NCBI RefSeq assembly: GCF_013403245.1
Contig: NZ_JACBNQ010000020.1
Span: forward strand, 1-64,000
Length of the DNA stretch: 64,000 bases
Source of the DNA: Sedimentibacter hydroxybenzoicus DSM 7310
GTDB taxonomy: Bacteria > Bacillota > Clostridia > Tissierellales > Sedimentibacteraceae
Direction of reading: 5' to 3'
A program made the translations under genes and the position numbers. Numbering within the stretch: position 1 is the first letter of the stretch; each line of letters starts with the position of its first letter. Positions 59,176 through 64,000 of the stretch are shown piece by piece. Under the pieces are notes generated by a model. That model saw nothing but the letters and a program-made list of their open reading frames with translations, was not told the DNA's origin and did no database searches.

Positions 59176-61341
59176 TTATTTAGCAATCTGTGTTTTGCAT
59201 AATGCAAATTTTATTTCTGTATATGTTATTTCAGGGGGCAATGATTCTTTAATTGGCTTTAACTTGTCTGTATTCAGTTCAATATACTTTTGTATTATCA
59301 AATCTTCATGTTCTTTTGATATAAAGTCATAAAAATTAATTTCATATCCAAGCTTTGCACAATCAATTAAGTGTCCTTCAATTGTTTGAGAGTTAAGCTT
59401 TCTTATATTTGATATTTCAGAAATTGATTTCCCTTCTTTATAAAGCTTATAACTTATAGTCCTTGTATCTTCTTTACTCTTACTAATATTATTATTTGTT
59501 GCTGTCGCTGAATCTATGGTAGAGATAGCTGATTCAGCTTTGTTTTTTTGAATATTATTTTGTTCCGCATAGCTTTTTATAATTTCGGTAAACTCTGCAC
59601 CGTATTTTTCTGCCTTTGTTTCACCGACTCCGATTATGCTTAAAAATTCCTGCTTGTTTACAGGATATTTAAGACACATATCTTTTAATGAAGCATCGGA
59701 AAACACAATAAACGGAGGAATTTTTAAAGAATCGGCAATTTCTTTTCTTTTGAACCTTAATTTTTCAAACAATGATTTGTCATATGCCGATTTATCATGG
59801 TTTTTATCCGTTTTCTTGCTGATTACTTTCTTTATGATAACTTTTTGTTTTCCCTTTAGTGTAAAAAAACCCGAAGGTAAAATATTTAATGTTGGATACT
59901 TATCTCCTGTAATATTAATATATCCGTCAGAAACCAAGTAAGAAATCAGTTCATTAAGAGTTTCGCGGCTGTATTCTTTCATAATTCCGTAAGTGCTTAA
60001 TGTATTAAAGTTAAGTGACTTAATCTTTGCATTGTTACTGCCTTTCAATACATCTATAACTAAATTCATGCCAAATCTTTGTCCGGTTCTATAAATGCAG
60101 GAAAGTATTTTTTGTGCTTCTACGGTAATATCAGTACTTTCTATATCACTTAAACAATTGCTGCAATTATTACAATTTTCTTTATCATAGCTTTTGTCAA
60201 AATAACTGATTACAAATTTCCTTAAACATTTATCGGTATTGCAATAATTTATCATTTCCCTTAATTTTTCATATTCTTTTGATTTGTCTAAGCTTTCACC
60301 GCTGTTTTCTATAAGAAAATTATTCATTACTATGTCGGAAGGGCTAAATAAAAGAATGCAATCTGCCGGCTCACCGTCACGTCCTGCTCTGCCTGCTTCC
60401 TGATAATAGCTTTCTATATTTTTAGGCATATTGTAATGTATTACATATCTGATATCTGATTTATCTATTCCCATGCCGAAAGCATTTGTTGCAACTATAA
60501 TATTAGCGTTATCATATAAAAACTCATCTTGATTTTTGTTTCTTTCCATATCACTGAGACCCGCATGATATTTCACTGCATTAAAACCGGAGCTTACAAG
60601 CTTATTACAAACTTCTTCAGTAGCTTTTCTTGTAAGGCAATAGATGATGCCCTGTTTATTTTTGTTTTCTTCCACATATTTTAAAATATAAGATAATTTT
60701 TTATCAGCCCGTAAAACATTAAAAGTTAGATTTTCTCTGTCAAAGCCTGTTGTGATTTCAAAATGATTTTTCAAGCCAATTAAATTTATTATATCTTCTT
60801 TAACGGAAGGGGTTGCAGTAGCAGTAAATGATGATATGATAAGGTTTTGACCTGAGCCTCTCAAATTTTTAATTTTCAGGTAGCTTGGTCTGAAGTCATG
60901 ACCCCATTGTGAGACACAATGTGCTTCATCAACAGCAATCATGGATATTTTAATATTCTTGATTAATTCTATAAAATTTTCGTTTTCCAACCTCTCAGGA
61001 GCTACATAAATAAGTTTGTACTTATTATTTTCAGCTTCATGTATGATCCTTCTCAATTCACTTAATGACAAGGAGCTGTTAATAAATGCCGAAGGTATAT
61101 TTAATTGTTTCAATGTATCAACCTGATCTTTCATTAATGAAATAAGAGGTGATATAACTATGGTGGTACCCTCCATCATCATAGCAGGTATTTGATAGCA
61201 AATGGATTTTCCGCCGCCTGTAGGCATTATGGCAAGTACATCTTTATGCGTTAGGATATTATGAATAACTTCTTCTTGTCCATTTCTGAATGATTCAAAC
61301 CCATAATATTTTTTTAGTAATTCTAAAGCATTATTTATCAT
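59176..61341 (-). CDS. recQ: ATP-dependent DNA helicase RecQ
   Basis: A 721-aa superfamily 2 helicase. Walker A MPTGGGKSICYQ is near 39, DEAH box VDEAHCVSQWGHDFRPSY, motif VI QEAGRAGRDGE. The zinc-binding RecQ-C region has C..CNNCSNC, then a winged helix, an HRDC domain (about 520-600) and a C-terminal helix-turn-helix (KEGKSISEISNIRKLNSQTI) as in many Firmicute RecQ proteins. It unwinds recombination intermediates. GGAGGTAC precedes the ATG. Confidence 0.95.
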   Translation of the reverse strand: MINNALELLKKYYGFESFRNGQEEVIHNILTHKDVLAIMPTGGGKSICYQIPAMMMEGTTIVISPLISLMKDQVDTLKQLNIPSAFINSSLSLSELRRIIHEAENNKYKLIYVAPERLENENFIELIKNIKISMIAVDEAHCVSQWGHDFRPSYLKIKNLRGSGQNLIISSFTATATPSVKEDIINLIGLKNHFEITTGFDRENLTFNVLRADKKLSYILKYVEENKNKQGIIYCLTRKATEEVCNKLVSSGFNAVKYHAGLSDMERNKNQDEFLYDNANIIVATNAFGMGIDKSDIRYVIHYNMPKNIESYYQEAGRAGRDGEPADCILLFSPSDIVMNNFLIENSGESLDKSKEYEKLREMINYCNTDKCLRKFVISYFDKSYDKENCNNCSNCLSDIESTDITVEAQKILSCIYRTGQRFGMNLVIDVLKGSNNAKIKSLNFNTLSTYGIMKEYSRETLNELISYLVSDGYINITGDKYPTLNILPSGFFTLKGKQKVIIKKVISKKTDKNHDKSAYDKSLFEKLRFKRKEIADSLKIPPFIVFSDASLKDMCLKYPVNKQEFLSIIGVGETKAEKYGAEFTEIIKSYAEQNNIQKNKAESAISTIDSATATNNNISKSKEDTRTISYKLYKEGKSISEISNIRKLNSQTIEGHLIDCAKLGYEINFYDFISKEHEDLIIQKYIELNTDKLKPIKESLPPEITYTEIKFALCKTQIAK

Positions 61342-61640
61342 TTGTACCTCCGGATTTAACTAATTCTTAACTAAAATAGCTGTATATTATTTGTATATAG
61401 TATAACAATTTTGACCGTATATTGCAATAAAGTAAATTGAATGCTAATATCAATTTTCTGTATTGATGTTATACAAAATTTGTCAGTATAAATTGTAAAA
61501 AAGGATTTATTGTATTATAATATAAAGACAATATTAAGCATTACACAATTCGTTGTCAGTTTTATGGTACATCCCATACGTCATGAACCAAGCTGTTTAT
61601 GCATAAGCTTTAGTATACATGAAATGAGGGGGGTGATTTT

Positions 61641-62489
61641 ATTCTGCTGTTTATAAAAAAGTCAACATTAAAAACTATAATAATTATAATTACTATTGTT
61701 GTTTCAATTTCATTTTTTAAAGGACATGATGCTATACAGGTATTGACAAAACCATCCTTAGAGCTTCCGATTATAATGTATCATAATGTTAGTAAAAACT
61801 CTAAACTGTTAGGCAAGTATACAATATCACAAAAAGAACTTGAGGAAGATATAATTTATTTAAAAAATCAAGGTTATACTACTGTAGTGGTTGAAGATTT
61901 AATAGCATTTGAATACAATGGCATAGATTTACCGGAAAAGCCCATTATGCTGACATTTGATGACGGTTATTCCAATATCATCAGGTATGCGCTTCCGATA
62001 TTGGAAAAATACGACTGTAAGGCTGTAGTTTCAATAGTGGGCGAATATGTTGAAAAAAGCTCGGAAAATAATTATCCGGATCCATATTTGAACTGGACTC
62101 AGATTAATGAACTTATTGATTCCGGATACGTTGAAATACAAAACCATACTTATTCAATGCATACCTTGGACAATCGACAAGGATGCAGGATAATGAAGGG
62201 TGAATCATATGAAAGATACAAAGAAGCTATTTTAAGAGATGTAGGAAAGCTTCAGCAATTAATTAAAGAAAAAACCGGTTATTCCCCAAAGGCATTTACG
62301 TATCCTTACGGTTTTTCATGTAAAGAATGTAATGAAATACTTAGAGATATGGGCTTCATATCTACAATAACATGCAACATAGGCGTAAATTCTCTGCGTG
62401 GCAATGAGGATGAATTGTATGAATTAAAAAGAATTAACAGGCCGACCGGTATTAACCAGGTAAGTTTTTTTGCTCAATTCAATAATTAA
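61641..62489 (+). CDS. Polysaccharide deacetylase with apparent non-AUG start
   Basis: The catalytic domain reads LPIIMYHNVS, PIMLTFDDGYSN (metal-binding DD) and IQNHTYSMHTL (HxxxH), a carbohydrate esterase 4 fold that removes acetyl groups from wall glycans. The obvious start, TTG 61743, has no ribosome site and no signal peptide. In the same frame the sequence continues upstream as LLFIKKSTLKTIIIIITIVV, an ideal signal/anchor, back to ATT 61641 (or CTG 61644), which lies at correct spacing after AGGGGGGTGAT. So translation probably starts at ATT or CTG, giving about 282 aa. The 300 bases upstream (61342-61640) show no other feature. Confidence 0.8.
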   Translation: MLLFIKKSTLKTIIIIITIVVSISFFKGHDAIQVLTKPSLELPIIMYHNVSKNSKLLGKYTISQKELEEDIIYLKNQGYTTVVVEDLIAFEYNGIDLPEKPIMLTFDDGYSNIIRYALPILEKYDCKAVVSIVGEYVEKSSENNYPDPYLNWTQINELIDSGYVEIQNHTYSMHTLDNRQGCRIMKGESYERYKEAILRDVGKLQQLIKEKTGYSPKAFTYPYGFSCKECNEILRDMGFISTITCNIGVNSLRGNEDELYELKRINRPTGINQVSFFAQFNN

Positions 62490-62546
62490 AATTACTGGCT
62501 TAAGGAGCTTTAAGTTCCGTACAAATGATGCCCTAAAGGAGTTGCT

Positions 62547-62909
62547 ATGACTGATTATTTAAAATCAAATTTTATTGTTGAAGAAAAGATAAGGATACAG
62601 GAAATACCTGCAATAATTTTCAGACCAATAGAAGTGAAAGGACCAATACCTACGGTAGTATTTTATCATGGATGGAGTTCAAATAAGGAATTTCAGCGTT
62701 TAAGAGGATTTATATTATCCTCCGTCGGATACCAGGTGGTAATTCCGGATGCAATTTATCATGGCGAAAGGAACCGCCTGAATGATTATGGCTGGGATAT
62801 GGCTAAACAATACTTTTGGGATGTAATATTCAGAAATTTAGAGGAATTTAATTTTGTTACTACAAATATGATGGAAGAAAGCATAAACTGGCTCGGAAGG
62901 TATTTGTAA
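62547..62909 (+). pseudogene. Alpha/beta hydrolase, C-terminally truncated
   Basis: A 120-aa N-terminal piece of an alpha/beta hydrolase of the prolyl-oligopeptidase or dienelactone type. IPTVVFYHGWSSNKEF (oxyanion-hole HGW) and GYQVVIPDAIYHGER are conserved. The frame stops before the nucleophile elbow GxSxG and has none of the catalytic triad, so about half of a normal 250-aa enzyme is missing. AAGGAG precedes the ATG. Confidence 0.65.
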
Positions 62910-62955
62910 TATTGTGAATATTGACTGAACTATAATTTAAAACATAAGAGGAATT

Positions 62956-63663
62956 ATGAAATTGAACTTATTTATTACCGCAATTACACCGGGTATAGCC
63001 CTGGGATTGATTTTTTATTTATTTGACAGACACGACAGAGAGCCTATTGGGATGCTGTTAAAAGTATTTTTTATGGGTATGATTTCTGTTGTTCCAACAA
63101 TAATAGTGGAGAACTTTTTATTAAGCTTTAATTTTTTTGGCGGCATATTGGGAATTTTCTATATATCCTTTATTGTTGCAGGATTTACGGAAGAATATTT
63201 TAAAAGACGGGTTGTATTGAAATACGTATATTTCAACCCTGTTTATAATGAAAAGCTTGACGGTATTGTTTATTGTGTAATGTCGGCACTTGGATTTGCA
63301 ACAATTGAAAATATAATGTACGTTGTGTTCAGATTTTCGGACGTTGAATCAATAGGATTATATAGGGCAGTTTTATCTGTTCCCGCACACATGCTGTTTG
63401 CTGTGACAATGGGTTATTATCTTTCTCTTGCAAAATTTTCAGCGACCCCGGAGCATAACCGTCATTTCTTAAGTAAATCATTGACGGTACCTGTTATATT
63501 GCATGGAATATTTGATTTTATTTTAATGTCAAACTTAGAACTATTAATGTTGCTATTCGTTCCCTTTGTAATTTATTTGTGGATTGCAAATTTAAAGAAA
63601 TTAAATTTATATTATAAGGATTCTAAAAATGATGTAAATAGTGATAATGATGATATGCTTTAA
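62956..63663 (+). CDS. PrsW-like intramembrane metalloprotease
   Basis: A 235-aa membrane protein with about seven helices. GFTEEYFKRR contains the EExxK/R-type catalytic motif; SALGFATIENIMYV, PAHMLFAVTMGYY and ILHGIFDF supply the further conserved Glu, His and His. PrsW cleaves anti-sigma factors in B. subtilis. Here the target is unknown. The C-terminal 20 residues are acidic. GAGGA precedes the ATG. Confidence 0.88.
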   Translation: MKLNLFITAITPGIALGLIFYLFDRHDREPIGMLLKVFFMGMISVVPTIIVENFLLSFNFFGGILGIFYISFIVAGFTEEYFKRRVVLKYVYFNPVYNEKLDGIVYCVMSALGFATIENIMYVVFRFSDVESIGLYRAVLSVPAHMLFAVTMGYYLSLAKFSATPEHNRHFLSKSLTVPVILHGIFDFILMSNLELLMLLFVPFVIYLWIANLKKLNLYYKDSKNDVNSDNDDML

Positions 63664-63705
63664 ACAGATCCGACAATCGCTTAAAGATTTAAACTGCTTG
63701 CCTGA

Positions 63706-63734
63706 TTTAAGCGGGGTTCGATTCCCCGCTTAAA
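63706..63734 (+). other. Hairpin with a perfect tRNA T-loop sequence
   Basis: TTTAAGCGGGG and CCCCGCTTAAA are an 11-bp perfect inverted repeat around TTCGATT, the exact loop of a tRNA T-arm. No D-arm or anticodon arm is found near. TTAAACTGCT occurs twice (63689 and 63730 regions). It may be a tRNA 3'-end remnant, an attachment-site relic, or just a hairpin between converging genes. Confidence 0.5.
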
Positions 63735-63747
63735 CTGCTGAAAAACG

Positions 63748-64000
63748 CTATGTCTGATCCCTTGGGTGAGGAGGAATAATAGTAATTTCTTCGTGATTAA
63801 GTTCACCGGGTATTATCCTATTGAAGTTATAAAAGAACATAGCTGCTATATTTGGAAAAAGCCGAATATTATGTGTTGCTATATTATAGTAGCCTTCGTT
63901 CTCAATAGTTAAATTATATGGAGTGAAATAGTATTCAGCTCCTCTGACCAATGTACCTGAAGGATGTGCAATCGGAAGTCTGATTAATGTCGGATTTTGA
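63748..64000 (-). CDS. Hypothetical protein, PPHPRD family (paralog 2, partial)
   Basis: This frame is open to the right window edge; the 5' part lies outside. It matches the C-terminal half of the protein at 48268: PTLIRLPIAHPSGTLVRGAEYYF aligns with PIIVNLPVAHPLGSLIRGPEYYF, both then have NIRLF and end in PPHPRD. The copies have diverged clearly but share fold and strand. Confidence 0.75.
   Translation of the reverse strand, partial: QNPTLIRLPIAHPSGTLVRGAEYYFTPYNLTIENEGYYNIATHNIRLFPNIAAMFFYNFNRIIPGELNHEEITIIPPHPRDQT

Noticed and set aside
1-64000. CRISPR array, prophage, complete tRNA or rRNA, IS transposase
   Set aside because: I scanned for regularly spaced repeats, phage structural or integrase proteins, tRNA folds and transposase motifs and saw none.

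Overview
The window looks like part of a low-GC, spore-forming Firmicute chromosome of the class Clostridia. AT-rich coding, strong GGAGG ribosome binding sites, frequent TTG/GTG starts, an alpha/beta-type small acid-soluble spore protein and several clostridial-type families support this. A Sedimentibacter/Tissierellia-like anaerobe is plausible but is an inference. There is no rRNA, complete tRNA, CRISPR array, prophage or recognisable IS transposase. The window is mostly core and metabolic genes, with small dispersed repeats and patches of gene decay between them.

1-9.1 kb: a repeat end, ftsH with a MarR regulator and a GT8 glycosyltransferase, then a self-contained TetR / ABC ATPase / FtsX-like permease operon behind a promoter buried in a perfect 39-bp palindrome. 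A pyridoxal-kinase-type gene and a 3D-domain cell-wall hydrolase follow. 9.1-13.4 kb: an array of hairpins, then udk-rnmV-rsmA-pduO as one operon, a LytR-CpsA-Psr gene behind a 76-bp repeat, and the SASP gene.

13.5-19.4 kb: a minus-strand cysteine/glycine repeat protein (17 Cys in 130 aa). A plus-strand module follows: unknown exported protein, ABC-2 transporter, sensor kinase, OmpR-type regulator and a degenerate ECF-sigma-like protein. 19.4-24.7 kb is a scar region. It holds a BNR-repeat remnant, a small membrane protein, a cupin, a chimeric isochorismatase/Fic-antitoxin gene, a truncated Fic toxin with a foreign tail, a Nudix gene, rlmH, an SLH-type exported protein and a CobS-like membrane protein. 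24.7-36 kb: diguanylate cyclase, trpS, an amidohydrolase, typA, luxS, ndk, lipoprotein, patatin, a DUF438-hemerythrin-PAS protein and a SanA/YdcF-like protein.

36-44.3 kb is a complete acetoin dehydrogenase locus: acoR (sigma-54 activator), two inverted repeats sharing a half-site, a well-spaced -24/-12 promoter, a remnant of a small gene, then acoA-acoB-acoX-acoC-acoL. AcoR with sigma-54 should activate the operon. E1 (AcoAB), E2 (AcoC) and E3 (AcoL) cleave acetoin to acetyl-CoA and acetaldehyde.

44.4-64 kb is accessory in character: six GNAT acetyltransferases (two visibly damaged), msrB, a reductive-dehalogenase-like Fe-S protein, a small membrane ORF interrupted by an in-frame TGA, flavodoxin-like proteins, AmrS-type radical SAM enzyme, an ECF S component paired with a TudS-like desulfidase, a threonine-dehydrogenase-type SDR, a PadR/HAAS pair, a nitroreductase, recQ, a polysaccharide deacetylase that seems to start at a non-AUG codon, a truncated hydrolase and a PrsW-like protease. 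Two paralogous minus-strand proteins ending in PPHPRD lie at 48.3 kb and at the right edge.

Three dispersed repeat families were found by eye: A (1-78 and 33896-34046), B (12088-12163 and 23851-23926) and C (13507-13572, 28305-28381, 52318-52350). No single spectacular new system is proven. The best candidates for new biology are the cysteine-repeat protein, the exported-protein/ABC/two-component/sigma-like module, the promoter-bearing repeat B and the repeat A insertion that duplicated a terminator.
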